Assembly (NCBI GenBank): GCA_025210345.1
Contig: JAOARX010000019.1
Span: 1-64,000, forward strand
Source of the DNA: Pelagimonas sp.
Lineage (GTDB): Bacteria; Pseudomonadota; Alphaproteobacteria; Rhodobacterales; Rhodobacteraceae
DNA: 64,000 nucleotides
Reading direction: 5' to 3'
The position numbers and the translations under genes were made by a program. The notes under the pieces are model-generated. The model was given only the letters and a program-made list of their open reading frames with translations. It ran no database searches and was not told the DNA's origin. This document shows, one piece after another, positions 9,039 to 18,271 of the stretch (position 1 is its first letter; each line of letters begins with the position of its first letter).

Positions 9039-9955
9039 CGTTCCACCTGTACGCGGCCAAAGTCAGGTTTATCCGTATCCTGTCCCGCCTCAAGAATACC
9101 ACGGCGGATGGCGCGGGTATGGGTGAAATAGGCGTGAAGCTGATCACCATCGCCGGTTCGGATCGCGCGCTGAAGGGCAAAAAGCTCTTCGGTAAAGCGG
9201 CCCAGCATCTCGATTGTCGCGTCTTTGTTGGTCAAAAACACGTCGCGCCACATGGTTGGATCGCTGGCGGCGATACGGGTGAAATCCCGGAAACCGGCGG
9301 CGGAGAACTTGATCACCTCTTGGTCCGAGACGCGGCGCAGATCATCGGCCACACCCACCATCGTATAGGCGATGAGGTGCGGAATATGGCTGACCACGGC
9401 GCAGACCATATCGTGATGTTCGGCTTCCATGATCTCGGTCTGGGCGCCCAGCGCCTGCCAGTATTGCTCTTGTCGGGCCACCGCATCGGCATCCGAGCCT
9501 TTGGGCGGCACGATCAGGCACCAGCGGTTGTCGAACAGCGTGGCAAAGCCCGCCTCGGGGCCGGAATGCTCCGTGCCGGCCATGGGGTGGCAGGGGACGA
9601 AATGCACGCCGGCGGGAATAAGGGGCTGTACTTCAGCAATCACCGTCTGCTTGACCGAGCCCACATCAATCACGGTCGCACCCGGTTTCAGATGCGCCGC
9701 GATTTGCTTCATGACCGCGCCCATCGCGCCAACAGGGGTGGCCAGCACGATCAAATCCGCGTCTTCGACGACCTCTTCCAGCGTATCAAAGACCGCGTCA
9801 CACAGGCCGATCTTGCGCGCAGTTTCGCGTGTTTCGCTTGAACGCGCGTAGCCCGTGACAGATCCGGCAACACCGCCCCGTTTCATCGCCCAATGCATCG
9901 AAGAGGCAATCAACCCAAGCCCGATCAGGGCGACTTTGTCGTAGATCACGCTCAT
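9035..9955 (-). CDS. tyrC: Prephenate/arogenate (cyclohexadienyl) dehydrogenase
   Basis: Cytoplasmic NAD(P)-dependent dehydrogenase of 306 residues that oxidatively decarboxylates prephenate or arogenate in tyrosine synthesis. The N-terminal Rossmann fold is marked by [12 protein letters not shown] at about residues 8-19; an [12 protein letters not shown] motif characteristic of the family lies near residue 135. There is no fused chorismate mutase or ACT domain. It overlaps hisC upstream and the extensin-like gene downstream by ATGA, so all three are translationally coupled. The his/aromatic pairing fits because HisC-type aminotransferases can also act on aromatic amino acids. Confidence 0.92.
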   Translation of the reverse strand: MSVIYDKVALIGLGLIASSMHWAMKRGGVAGSVTGYARSSETRETARKIGLCDAVFDTLEEVVEDADLIVLATPVGAMGAVMKQIAAHLKPGATVIDVGSVKQTVIAEVQPLIPAGVHFVPCHPMAGTEHSGPEAGFATLFDNRWCLIVPPKGSDADAVARQEQYWQALGAQTEIMEAEHHDMVCAVVSHIPHLIAYTMVGVADDLRRVSDQEVIKFSAAGFRDFTRIAASDPTMWRDVFLTNKDATIEMLGRFTEELFALQRAIRTGDGDQLHAYFTHTRAIRRGILEAGQDTDKPDFGRVQVER

Positions 9956-11061
9956 GATTTGCCCGCCTCTGTCGTCCCCGCGACCTGTGCTTTGAACTGA
10001 CCCACCGCATGGGCGACCTGACGACAGGCGGATTCATCACCAATGGTGATCCGCAGCGCTTCGGGAAGCCCGTATCCGGCAACCTTGCGCACGATCAACC
10101 CCTGGGACGCGAGATAGGCCTCGCAGCCCTCGGCCTCTTCTTGTGAGTGGAACCGCGCCAGAATGAAGTTGGTCATCGACGTATCCGTCGCGACACCGTG
10201 CACGGCCAACGCTTCGGACAGCCATTGCCGCAAGCGGGCATTTTCGTCCCGGCATTTTTGCATATAGGCCTGATCACGGACCGCCGCCTCGGCCGCAGCA
10301 AGTGCAACAGTCGACAGGTTGAACGGCTGGCGCACACGGTCCAGCACATCAATCACCTCGCGCGGGGCATAGCCCCACCCCACGCGCATCCCACCAAGCC
10401 CGTAAATCTTGGAGAAGGTCCGCGTCATGATCACATTGTCGCGCATCTCGACCAGACGGGCCCCACCATCATATTCGCCCGCATATTCGACATAGGCCCC
10501 ATCCAGAACCAAAAGGCTCTGTTCTGGCAGACCTTCGGCCAATCGCTCAAGTTCGGACAGGCCGATCATGGTGCTGGTTGGATTGCCGGGATTGGTGACA
10601 AAAACGATCCGGGTCTTGGGCCCGCAGGCCTCAAGGATTGCGTCAACATCAACGACACGTTCGTGTTCGCGCACCTTGACCGGCGTCGCCCCACAGGCAT
10701 GGGCAAGGATCGGGTACATGGAAAACCCGTGTTCGGTATAGACGATTTCATCGCCGACACCCGCATAGGCCTGACAGATGAACTGCAGCACTTCGTCAGA
10801 CCCCACGCCGCAAATGATCCGGTCTGCATCCAAGTCATGAATTTCGGCAATTGCAGCGCGCAGGCCGGCGTGGTCCGTGCCCGGATAGCGATGGATGTCA
10901 TGGGCCGCGCGGGCCACCGCCTCTTTGACTGCGTCGCTTGGGCCAAAGGGGTTTTCGTTCGCGCTCAGCTTGATCGGGTTTGCCACGCCGTCCACATGGG
11001 ATTTACCGCCCTGATAAAGCGCGATTTCCATGATTCCGGGCTGTGCTGTGATCTTGGTCAT
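9952..11061 (-). CDS. hisC: Histidinol-phosphate aminotransferase
   Basis: PLP-dependent class I/II aminotransferase of 369 residues in histidine biosynthesis, converting imidazole-acetol phosphate to histidinol phosphate; such enzymes may also transaminate aromatic substrates, which fits the coupled tyrC. Landmarks are [11 protein letters not shown] near the N-terminus, [11 protein letters not shown], the PLP lysine K218 in [12 protein letters not shown], and MRVGWGYA. The start at 11061 is chosen because AGGAGG abuts an earlier ATG at 11067 with no space and is correctly spaced for 11061. A 13-base motif shared with the pncB leader lies at 11107. Confidence 0.92.
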   Translation of the reverse strand: MTKITAQPGIMEIALYQGGKSHVDGVANPIKLSANENPFGPSDAVKEAVARAAHDIHRYPGTDHAGLRAAIAEIHDLDADRIICGVGSDEVLQFICQAYAGVGDEIVYTEHGFSMYPILAHACGATPVKVREHERVVDVDAILEACGPKTRIVFVTNPGNPTSTMIGLSELERLAEGLPEQSLLVLDGAYVEYAGEYDGGARLVEMRDNVIMTRTFSKIYGLGGMRVGWGYAPREVIDVLDRVRQPFNLSTVALAAAEAAVRDQAYMQKCRDENARLRQWLSEALAVHGVATDTSMTNFILARFHSQEEAEGCEAYLASQGLIVRKVAGYGLPEALRITIGDESACRQVAHAVGQFKAQVAGTTEAGKS

Positions 11062-11106
11062 AACCATCCTCCTGACACCCCGTGATTACCCGCCACCCGT
11101 CCGGTT

Positions 11107-11119
11107 GGAAAGCCGCAAA
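11107..11119 (-). repeat. 13-base motif, copy in hisC leader (second copy 12448-12460)
   Basis: TTTGCGGCTTTCC on the minus strand occurs about 45 bases before the hisC start and again at 12448-12460, about 15 bases before the pncB start. Both copies are in 5' leaders of minus-strand genes in the same orientation. It could be a shared regulatory element; function is unknown. Confidence 0.5.
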
Positions 11120-11139
11120 ACAGTCACGTGTGACAGCGC

Positions 11140-12432
11140 CTAGACGATCACCTCCTGCGCCCGTTGTTCACCGACGCCAAATACGCGTTTGTAGCGCTGG
11201 ATTTCCTCTGCGGGGCCCATGGCCTTTTTGGGGTTGTCGGACAGTTTGACCGTGGGCGCGCCATTGGCTTCGACGGCTTTGCACACCAGGCTAAAGGGGG
11301 CCAGACTGTCATCCGGGGCAAGGCCGCGGAAGTCATTGGTCAGCAGGGTTCCCCAACCAAACGAAGGCCGCACGCGCCCGTTGAATTGTTCAAACAATTC
11401 AAGGATTTTGGTTTCGTCCAATCCGTCGGAAAAGATCACAAGCTTTTGTGTCGGGTCTTCTCCGCGTGCCTTCCACCAGTCGATCGCGGTTTCCGCCCCG
11501 GTGGCAGGATCGCCGGAATCAATGCGAATGCCTGTCCAACCCGCCAGCCAATCGGGCGCACGGTCCAGGAACCCCTTGGTGCCGTAGGTGTCCGGCAAGA
11601 TGATGCGCAGATTGCCTTCGTGTTCGTCCTGCCAATCCGCCAGAACGTCATAGGGAGCCTGCGCAAGCGCGGCGTCATCCTGGGCAAGCGCGGCATATAC
11701 CATGGGCAATTCATGCGCATTGGTGCCAATGGCCTCAAGATCGCGGTTCTTGGCAATCAGGCAGTTGGAGGTGCCAACAAAGCTTTCGCCCAATCCCTCA
11801 AGCATCGCCTGCACACACCAGTCCTGCCACAGAAAGGAATGCCGCCTGCGGGTGCCGAAATCCGCCAGTCGAATACCGGGCTGTTCGCGCAGTTTTTCTA
11901 CCTTTTCCCAGACGCGGGTCATGGCACGGGCATACAGCACCTGAAGCTCGAACTTACCCATGCCGTTCAGAACGGATCGACCGCGCAGTTCCATCAGAAC
12001 CGCCAGTGCGGGAATTTCCCAAAGCATGACTTCGTGCCAGCGGCCTTCAAAGGTCAGCTCGTACTGATCGCCCACGCGCTCAAGATGATACTCGGGCAGG
12101 TGCATGTTTTCGAACCACTCCATGAAATCAGGTCGAAACATCTGGCGCTTGCCATAAAAGGTGTTCCCGCGCAGCCATGTGCTTTCCCCGCGGCTAAGCG
12201 AGAGTGACCGAATGTGATCCAGCTGTTCGCGCAGTTCCCCTTCGTCGATCAGCTTGGCCAGGGGAACATGGCTGGATCGGTTGATCAGGCTGAACCGCAC
12301 CTTGGTGTCCGGCTTGTTGCGAAACACAGATTGGCACATCAACAGCTTATAGAAATCCGTATCGATCAAGGACCGCACGATGGGATCAATCTTCCACTTG
12401 TGGTTCCACACGCGCGTCGCGATATCAACCAT
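11140..12432 (-). CDS. pncB: Nicotinate phosphoribosyltransferase
   Basis: Enzyme of 430 residues that makes nicotinate mononucleotide from nicotinate and PRPP in NAD salvage. Recognisable family segments are SLIDTDFYKLLMCQ near the N-terminus, the FGTRRRHS segment in mid protein, TSNCLIAKN, and IRIDSGDP with IFSDGLDETKI towards the C-terminus. The start at 12432 is chosen because AGGAGA abuts an ATG at 12438 directly but is spaced 6 bases from 12432. It follows pncA (start 13062), so nicotinamidase and this enzyme form a two-step salvage unit. Confidence 0.93.
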   Translation of the reverse strand: MVDIATRVWNHKWKIDPIVRSLIDTDFYKLLMCQSVFRNKPDTKVRFSLINRSSHVPLAKLIDEGELREQLDHIRSLSLSRGESTWLRGNTFYGKRQMFRPDFMEWFENMHLPEYHLERVGDQYELTFEGRWHEVMLWEIPALAVLMELRGRSVLNGMGKFELQVLYARAMTRVWEKVEKLREQPGIRLADFGTRRRHSFLWQDWCVQAMLEGLGESFVGTSNCLIAKNRDLEAIGTNAHELPMVYAALAQDDAALAQAPYDVLADWQDEHEGNLRIILPDTYGTKGFLDRAPDWLAGWTGIRIDSGDPATGAETAIDWWKARGEDPTQKLVIFSDGLDETKILELFEQFNGRVRPSFGWGTLLTNDFRGLAPDDSLAPFSLVCKAVEANGAPTVKLSDNPKKAMGPAEEIQRYKRVFGVGEQRAQEVIV

Positions 12433-12468
12433 GAGCATTCTCCTGTCGGAAAGCCGCAAACAAAAGGA

Positions 12469-13062
12469 TCAAGCGAGACATACGCCCGCGACGCGCATCT
12501 GGTCGATCGCCCCCGCAAGGGATCCATCAAGATCAATTGCCCGGCACAGATCCTGTTCAACTGTAACGTCGAACCCAAGCCGCGCCGCATCAAGCGCAGA
12601 ATAGGCCACGCAGAAATCGGTCGCCAGCCCCACCATCGTCAGCGTTTGAACACCACGGGTCCGAAGATAGCCCTCAAGCCCCGTCGGCGTGGTTTGATCA
12701 TTCTCGAAAAACGCAGAATAGCTATCGATTTGAGGGCGAAACCCCTTGCGAATGATCATATCCGCCGCATCAACGTTCAGATCTGTGTGAAACCGCGCGC
12801 CGCCGCTGCTTTGGACACAATGATCTGGCCACAACACTTGCGGGCCATAGGGCATATCAATCATTTCGAACGGCGCCTTGCCCGGGTGCGAGGACGCAAA
12901 AGATGAGTGCCCCAATGGGTGCCAGTCCTGCGTTAGAACAACCGCATCAAAATCCGCCATCCGCGCGTTGATCCCGGCAATGATCGCATCACCTTCGGGC
13001 ACCGCCAAGGCGCCTCCGGGGCAAAAATCATTCTGTACGTCGATGACAATCAAGGCATCCAT
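12469..13062 (-). CDS. pncA: Nicotinamidase
   Basis: Cysteine amidase of 197 residues that hydrolyses nicotinamide to nicotinate, the substrate of PncB just downstream. The isochorismatase-fold catalytic triad is visible: Asp in MDALIVIDVQNDFCPG, Lys in MIIRKGF, and Cys in TDFCVAYSALDA; metal ligands lie in LTQDWHPLGHSSF. The ATG at 13062 follows AGGAGAACCCGC. The reading frame continues upstream but without protein-like sequence. The gap to pncB is 36 bases. Confidence 0.94.
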   Translation of the reverse strand: MDALIVIDVQNDFCPGGALAVPEGDAIIAGINARMADFDAVVLTQDWHPLGHSSFASSHPGKAPFEMIDMPYGPQVLWPDHCVQSSGGARFHTDLNVDAADMIIRKGFRPQIDSYSAFFENDQTTPTGLEGYLRTRGVQTLTMVGLATDFCVAYSALDAARLGFDVTVEQDLCRAIDLDGSLAGAIDQMRVAGVCLA

Positions 13063-13168
13063 GCGGGTTCTCCTGCTCGGGATCCCGATCTTCATAAAGC
13101 TTTGGCAGGGGAATTGCCATATGCGCGCTTCGCCGCTAGGTCTGGCGGCTTTCATAACGGAGAGCGAC

Positions 13169-14395
13169 ATGGCCCGGTTGGGAATTGACTTCGGAACATC
13201 GAACACAGCCGCGGGCGTTCTGGTTGGAGGTCGGCCCTATGTTATCCCGCTGGAAGCCGGGGCACAGACGTTGCCCTCGGCGGTGTTCATGGATTTCGCT
13301 GACCAGAAATTTCTCTATGGATCATCCGCCGCGCGGGCGATGATGGATGGCCAAGATGGGCGTTTCATGCGTGCGCTGAAAAGCGTGCTGGGCACCCCGC
13401 TTGCCCGCGAACCCAGACAGTTCATGGGCCAACGGCTGACACTGTTGCAAATCCTCGCCCGCTTTCTTGCCGAAATCAAAACCCGTGCGCAGACCCATAC
13501 AGGCCTGGTTTTCGATCAGGCCGTATCCGGGCGGCCGGTTCGGTTCCATTCGTCCGACGCTGCGAAAGACCAGCAGGCGTTGTTGGATCTGCAAGAGGCC
13601 TACGCCCTTGCGGGCTTTGACGCGGTTGAGTTTGTGCCCGAACCAGAGGCCGCAGCCCTGGCCGTGAACGGACAGGGGATGGTGCTGATAGTCGATATTG
13701 GCGGGGGGACCTCGGATTTCACCCTGTGTGAACGAAGCTCATCGGGAACCAGGGTCTTGGCCTCAAAGGGGGTGCGTATCGGGGGAACGGATTTTGACAA
13801 GGCCCTTAGCCTGAAAGGCGCGATGCCATTGTTGGGGTACGAAGCCATGCTCAAAGATCCGTTGGGGTCGCGATATTATCCGGCGCCCCGGTCGCTGTTT
13901 CACGATCTCGCAAGTTGGGAGAAAATCGCGTTCATGTATGACCCTGTTACCCTGCGTGACGTGAACAACTGGATTCGGATGGCACAGGACCCCGACAAAT
14001 TTGTCCGTTTGGCTCAGGTGTTGGAATCTCATTTGGGTCACGATATCGCCTATGCTGTGGAGGCCGGGAAAATTGCTGTCAACTCGGGTCACCCTGGTAC
14101 GATTGATCTGGGCGTGATCGAACGGGATCTAAGCGCCGAACTAAAAAGCGACGTGGTCGATCAGTGCCTGTCAGACTTTGCCACTCAAATCGGACATGCC
14201 GCGCTGGAAACCATCGCCGTCGCGGGGGGGGAAAAAGAGCAGGTGGACACGATCGTCCTGGTTGGGGGCTCATCCCAAATGGGAATTGTACAATCCTCCT
14301 TGGCAACGTGTTTTCCCAAAGTCCCACAAGAAACCGCCGAGGTCTTTACCGCGGTGGTTCACGGGCTTGCCCACATCGCCGGGGAGGCCCGCTAA
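13169..14395 (+). CDS. Hsp70-like ATPase without substrate domain (YegD-type)
   Basis: Protein of 408 residues comprising essentially the actin/Hsp70 nucleotide-binding fold. Phosphate-1 LGIDFGTSNTAAGV starts at residue 3; the VPEPEAAALA segment and phosphate-2 LIVDIGGGTSDFTLCE lie mid-protein; the adenosine motif VLVGGSSQMGIVQ is near the C-terminus. The chaperone substrate-binding domain is absent, as in YegD-like relatives. Its cellular role is unknown. GGAG precedes the ATG at 13169 by 7 bases. Its stop overlaps that of the convergent fliP by four bases. Confidence 0.85.
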   Translation: MARLGIDFGTSNTAAGVLVGGRPYVIPLEAGAQTLPSAVFMDFADQKFLYGSSAARAMMDGQDGRFMRALKSVLGTPLAREPRQFMGQRLTLLQILARFLAEIKTRAQTHTGLVFDQAVSGRPVRFHSSDAAKDQQALLDLQEAYALAGFDAVEFVPEPEAAALAVNGQGMVLIVDIGGGTSDFTLCERSSSGTRVLASKGVRIGGTDFDKALSLKGAMPLLGYEAMLKDPLGSRYYPAPRSLFHDLASWEKIAFMYDPVTLRDVNNWIRMAQDPDKFVRLAQVLESHLGHDIAYAVEAGKIAVNSGHPGTIDLGVIERDLSAELKSDVVDQCLSDFATQIGHAALETIAVAGGEKEQVDTIVLVGGSSQMGIVQSSLATCFPKVPQETAEVFTAVVHGLAHIAGEAR

Positions 14396-15126
14396 AAGTA
14401 ACCCCTGACCAAACTGCCAGCGATAAGTGACCAACCGTCGGCGACAACAAAAAACGCCAATTTGAAGGGAAGCGATACGATAGCAGGCGGGACCATCATC
14501 ATCCCCATCGACATCAGGACTGCTGCAACGACAAGATCAATAATGAGAAACGGCAAAAAGATCAGAAAGCCAACCTGAAATGCCCGTGCAATTTCGGACA
14601 GCATGAAGCTTGGAACCAGAACAGAAAGCGGTGCTTCCGGAACCAAGGGGGAGCCCTGGGCGTCCGGCCGCAAATCTGCCATCGCGCGGAACGTATCCGG
14701 GTCGATGCGTCCAACCATAAATGTCCGAAATGGCTTGATGGTTTCCTCGGCGGCGCGCTCAACCTCAAGCTCTTCGTTGATCAAGGGTTGCACCCCAGCT
14801 TCCCAAGCCTGGGTGAATACTGGTTCCATAACAAAGTAAGTCAAAAAGAGTGCCAAGCTGACGATCAGCATATTCGGTGGCGATTGCTGAAGGCCCACGG
14901 CCTGACGCAAAATTGCCAACACCGTGACCATGAACGGGAAGCAAGTGACCATGATCGCAATGCCCGGCGCAAGGCTGAGCAATGTGATCGCCAAGATCAG
15001 TTGAACCGAGGTGGCGGTTAACGAACCGCCTTCACCTAACTCAACCGAAAAGGCCTGCGCTTCTGCGCCCGTGGCACCTGTCATCAGGGCCAGCGCGGCT
15101 CCTGCCGCGATCCATAGGGTCCGCAT
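14392..15126 (-). CDS. fliP: Flagellar export gate protein FliP
   Basis: Membrane component of the flagellar type III export gate, 244 residues. A signal-peptide-like N-terminus (MRTLWIAAGAALALMTG, cleavage near AEA) is typical of FliP. Four hydrophobic segments follow, and the family block FLIFLPFLIIDLVVAAVLMSMGMMMVPP is complete at the C-terminal side (given here as the segment around residues 190-217). It is the last gene of fliF-fliH-fliN-fliP; the gap to fliN is one base. Confidence 0.95.
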   Translation of the reverse strand: MRTLWIAAGAALALMTGATGAEAQAFSVELGEGGSLTATSVQLILAITLLSLAPGIAIMVTCFPFMVTVLAILRQAVGLQQSPPNMLIVSLALFLTYFVMEPVFTQAWEAGVQPLINEELEVERAAEETIKPFRTFMVGRIDPDTFRAMADLRPDAQGSPLVPEAPLSVLVPSFMLSEIARAFQVGFLIFLPFLIIDLVVAAVLMSMGMMMVPPAIVSLPFKLAFFVVADGWSLIAGSLVRGYF

Positions 15127-15127
15127 G

Positions 15128-15415
15128 TTAGGACGGTGATTGCAGGTCTACGACCTCGGTCAGGCGAACGGCAAGCTGGCCCGCCCCCTCTCCTTCGACG
15201 ACCTCAAGAACGCCGATCCCAATCAGCTTTTCACCGACATATAACTCGACCGGGTCATCCAATTGCTTATCAAGATTGAGCACAGATCCCTCACCAAGCT
15301 GTAGAAGTTCTCGCACCAAAGGACGGGCCCGGCCAACAGAAACCATGATTTCGATTGGTACCGAAGTGAATGCGGTCGCTGCGTCACCGCGCGCTGCTGC
15401 CTGGGGACTATCCAT
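15128..15415 (-). CDS. fliN: Flagellar motor switch protein FliN
   Basis: Short FliN (95 residues) consisting of the SpoA/FliN C-terminal domain: SVPIEIMVSVGRARPLVREL, a GSVLNLD turn and DPVELYVGEKLIGIGVLEVV. FliN forms the lower C-ring and helps dock the FliH/FliI export complex. Its start overlaps the fliH end by eight bases and its stop nearly abuts fliP, so it is embedded in one operon. Confidence 0.9.
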   Translation of the reverse strand: MDSPQAAARGDAATAFTSVPIEIMVSVGRARPLVRELLQLGEGSVLNLDKQLDDPVELYVGEKLIGIGVLEVVEGEGAGQLAVRLTEVVDLQSPS

Positions 15416-16010
15416 TTGCTACTTTTCTCCGATTGTCATGTGTAAAGCCTGCGACAGCTTCTTTGACTGATATGATGAGATCGCTAAGATCGATTTGCTT
15501 CTCAACCTCGGCAAACCGAATTTCCGCTTGTTCATCGGCAAGCGCTTCGTCTTGCACGATGTCGATCGGAAACTTGAAATCCTGTTCCAACAAAGGAATG
15601 ACCGTATCCACATTGGCGGGAGAAACCGCGATCTCAACCTTCATGCGTCCGATTTCCTTAGCCATCGCATCAAGTTGCTCCACAAGATGGTGCCCCAACG
15701 TGGCCCGAGCGATTTCCGGCAGCAACAAACCCACCATCTGATCCAACAGGGGCGTGACGCTGTTCATCACCTGAGCGTAGGCTTCATGATAAGTGAATGA
15801 CAGATCCTGCAACTGCTGAGCAAAGGTTGTGGAAACATCTGCCTTATCATGGTTCTGGGCCTTTAACGCGTCTTCCCACCCGGCTTTGTATCCCCCTTCA
15901 AAGGCCTCGAGTTTGAGGCCCTCGATGTCGGTGTCTTCCTGTACAGACTCAGTCTTTGGTTCAATCGAACGCGCATCAAAGTCTTCTAAAAGTTTCTGTA
16001 ACGCACTCAA
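15408..16010 (-). CDS. fliH: Flagellar assembly protein FliH
   Basis: FliH-like protein of 200 residues, the stator and regulator of the export ATPase FliI. It has an acidic N-terminus (EDTDIEGLKLEAFEGGYKAG), a long helical middle and a conserved C-terminal domain (LADEQAEIRFAEVEKQIDL). The start is TTG at 16010: no ATG occurs until mid protein, and GGAAGG lies just upstream. The TTG overlaps the fliF TGA as TTGA. No FliI is encoded in the window. Confidence 0.8.
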   Translation of the reverse strand: MSALQKLLEDFDARSIEPKTESVQEDTDIEGLKLEAFEGGYKAGWEDALKAQNHDKADVSTTFAQQLQDLSFTYHEAYAQVMNSVTPLLDQMVGLLLPEIARATLGHHLVEQLDAMAKEIGRMKVEIAVSPANVDTVIPLLEQDFKFPIDIVQDEALADEQAEIRFAEVEKQIDLSDLIISVKEAVAGFTHDNRRKVANG

Positions 16011-17632
16011 CTCGCACCTTCCTTATCTTCTTCCAACCAACTGCGCAGGATCTCAACGGTTTCTGTCTTGCGCTCCGATATCAAATTCCGGAGGCGATCA
16101 ACCGGGTCCTCTTCGGGAGGCGCGTCAAAATCAACCATACCCATGCCGCTGAAATCCGGACCATCCCCCATGACTGGCAAGTCGCCGAAGCCACCCAAAG
16201 GCTCAATCTCTCCTTCGAGCGCTGGCGCGTCCCCAACCGCTGCGTCAGACGCAGGTGCAGGCAGGGCCATTGCGCTTTCCGTTGCATCAGACCTGCCAGA
16301 AAGCACGGGGCGCACCACGAACAGGCCCAAGACAAGCGCCACCACGGCCAACACCGCCATTTGAATCAAGCGCATCATATTGATCGGACCAGCAAGCAAT
16401 CCGGGTTCAATTGGGCCAGTTCCCAAACCTTCTGGCTTTTCAAATGCCAGCGACCGGATTGTGATCGCGTCACCGCGGGCTTCATCAAAGCCAACCGCAG
16501 ACGACACCAGATCGCGAAGCGCTTGAAGTTCGGGGTCGGGTAGCGGCGCAAACTGTTGCGTTCCATCCGCGGATGTCGAGTAGGTTCCGTTGACCAAAAC
16601 CGCGACGGTCAGGCGGCGAATTGCACCGGGTTGGCGTGTAATTTCGCGTGTGGTTTCAGAGACTTCATAATTGATTCTCTCGCGCGATTCCGCCTTTTGC
16701 GATGAGGAGTTATCTCCGCCAGCTGAACCAGCACCCTCTGGCAGGTTGGACGCGACGGTCACATCACCACCACCACTGTTTTCGGACTTGTCGTTGCGCT
16801 CTTCGGTATCGGTTGAAACGATCACCCGGCCTTCAGGATCAAAGCTCCGCTCCCGGATCAGCTCACTTTCTGTAATGGTATCAACACTCACTTCAACGAC
16901 AGCATTGCCAACACCGACACGCGCCTCCATCAGACGTTGAACACGGTCCCTGAGAACGGTTGCCTTGTCATCCGCTGTGCCTGCTCCGGATCCAGTATCG
17001 TCAGCCCCGATCAGTCCGCCCTTTCCATCAATGACCGCAACATTATCTGCGGAAAGACCTGGAACAGCCGATGCAACCAGAAACTTCAGTGCACGCGCTT
17101 GTTGCGCTGTCAGAACCCCGCCTGTGGTGGCGACCGAGATTGACGCCGACGGTGAAATATCGCGTTGAAACGGGTTCGCAGATGCATTCGCGATGTGCAC
17201 GCGCGCGCTGGCAATTTGCGGATTAGATACGATTGTTCTGGCCAATTCACCTTCTTTGGCGCGCCAATAAGCGGCATCAAACATCTGAGATGTTGTCCCA
17301 AAGCCCGACAAACCATCAAGCAGCTCATAGCCTTGCCCCCCGTTGGCGGGCAGCCCTTCAGCCGCGAGCGTTAACCGCAATGCATCCCGCTCTGATTCGG
17401 GAACAAAGATCGCGCCACCGCGCACTTCGAACTGGATGTTGCGCCCCTCTAAGGCGGATACCACCTCTCCTGCGGCCCCGTTTTCCAGCCCGGCATACAA
17501 AAGCGCGAGATTCGGCGCCGAAGCCAATCTTGTAAGGCCCAAAACCGCAATGATCATCGCGAGCGTCGCCCCTAAAACCACGAGCTTTTGCCGAGCGCCC
17601 AGTGCATTCATATTTGTTAGTACTTGCTGCAA
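16007..17632 (-). CDS. fliF: Flagellar MS-ring protein FliF
   Basis: Inner-membrane MS-ring protein of about 541 residues. A TM segment near residues 20-40, the periplasmic YscJ/FliF modules (ALEGRNIQFEVRGGAIFVP; ASARVHIANASANPF), a Ser/Gly/Asp-rich linker and a second TM near residues 430-450 (MRLIQMAVLAVVALVLGLFV) are all present, with a cytoplasmic tail that would bind the C-ring. Start chosen as TTG 17632, giving MQQVLTNMNALGARQ, because GGAGG lies 6 bases ahead; the first in-frame ATG (17611) lacks a ribosome site. First gene of the minus flagellar operon, divergent from fliL. Confidence 0.92.
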   Translation of the reverse strand: MQQVLTNMNALGARQKLVVLGATLAMIIAVLGLTRLASAPNLALLYAGLENGAAGEVVSALEGRNIQFEVRGGAIFVPESERDALRLTLAAEGLPANGGQGYELLDGLSGFGTTSQMFDAAYWRAKEGELARTIVSNPQIASARVHIANASANPFQRDISPSASISVATTGGVLTAQQARALKFLVASAVPGLSADNVAVIDGKGGLIGADDTGSGAGTADDKATVLRDRVQRLMEARVGVGNAVVEVSVDTITESELIRERSFDPEGRVIVSTDTEERNDKSENSGGGDVTVASNLPEGAGSAGGDNSSSQKAESRERINYEVSETTREITRQPGAIRRLTVAVLVNGTYSTSADGTQQFAPLPDPELQALRDLVSSAVGFDEARGDAITIRSLAFEKPEGLGTGPIEPGLLAGPINMMRLIQMAVLAVVALVLGLFVVRPVLSGRSDATESAMALPAPASDAAVGDAPALEGEIEPLGGFGDLPVMGDGPDFSGMGMVDFDAPPEEDPVDRLRNLISERKTETVEILRSWLEEDKEGAS

Positions 17633-17747
17633 ATTCAGCCTCCACTCCAAACGTTCTGTTCGGTGAGGCGAGATTGGCCCATTCGACTTAACAATCAGTT
17701 AGCCCATTTCAGCCTATAACCAGTTTAAGACGAAAATGAGGTTGATG

Positions 17748-18260
17748 ATGGCCGAGACAGAAGTTGAGTCCGAAGAAGAACTTGATGAAAAGAAACCGTC
17801 CAAATTACCTATCATTATAGGGGTAGTTCTAGCGCTCGTTGGCGGTGGTGGTGGTTTCTTTGCCGCTCAATCCGGTTTGCTGGGAGGTGGACAACCCACA
17901 GCCGAATCAACAGAACAAGCCGCCATGGACGAAACAAAGATAGAAACGATCGACCTGCCGGACGTCGTTTTCGTAGAAGTTCCACCGCTTACGGTTTCAC
18001 TTGGCCCGAATGCACATTCACAACACTTGAAATTCAGGTCAAGTCTCGAAGTGCCAAATGCTTATGCAGCTGATGTCGAAGGGGTCTTGCCCAGAGTTCA
18101 AGACGTATTGAACAGCTACCTTCGGGCGTTAGAGCCGAAAGATATCGAAGCGCCTGGTGCTTTGGTTCGGCTGCGCGGTCAAATGCTGAGGCGGGTAAAA
18201 CTTGTCGCAGGCGAGGATCGCGTCAGCGACCTGTTGGTCTTGGAATTTGTTCTCAACTAA
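17748..18260 (+). CDS. fliL: Flagellar basal-body protein FliL
   Basis: Single-pass inner-membrane protein of 170 residues that supports stator function. An acidic N-terminal stretch (EVESEEELDEKKPSK) precedes one TM segment (IIIGVVLALVGGGGGFFAA); the periplasmic domain carries the conserved VEVPPLTVSLGP and a C-terminal SDLLVLEFVLN. ATG 17748 is preferred over those at 17736 and 17745 because GAGG lies 6 bases before it. It starts the plus-strand flagellar unit, divergent from fliF across about 115 bases. Confidence 0.92.
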   Translation: MAETEVESEEELDEKKPSKLPIIIGVVLALVGGGGGFFAAQSGLLGGGQPTAESTEQAAMDETKIETIDLPDVVFVEVPPLTVSLGPNAHSQHLKFRSSLEVPNAYAADVEGVLPRVQDVLNSYLRALEPKDIEAPGALVRLRGQMLRRVKLVAGEDRVSDLLVLEFVLN

Positions 18261-18271
18261 GGAGAGGCTGC

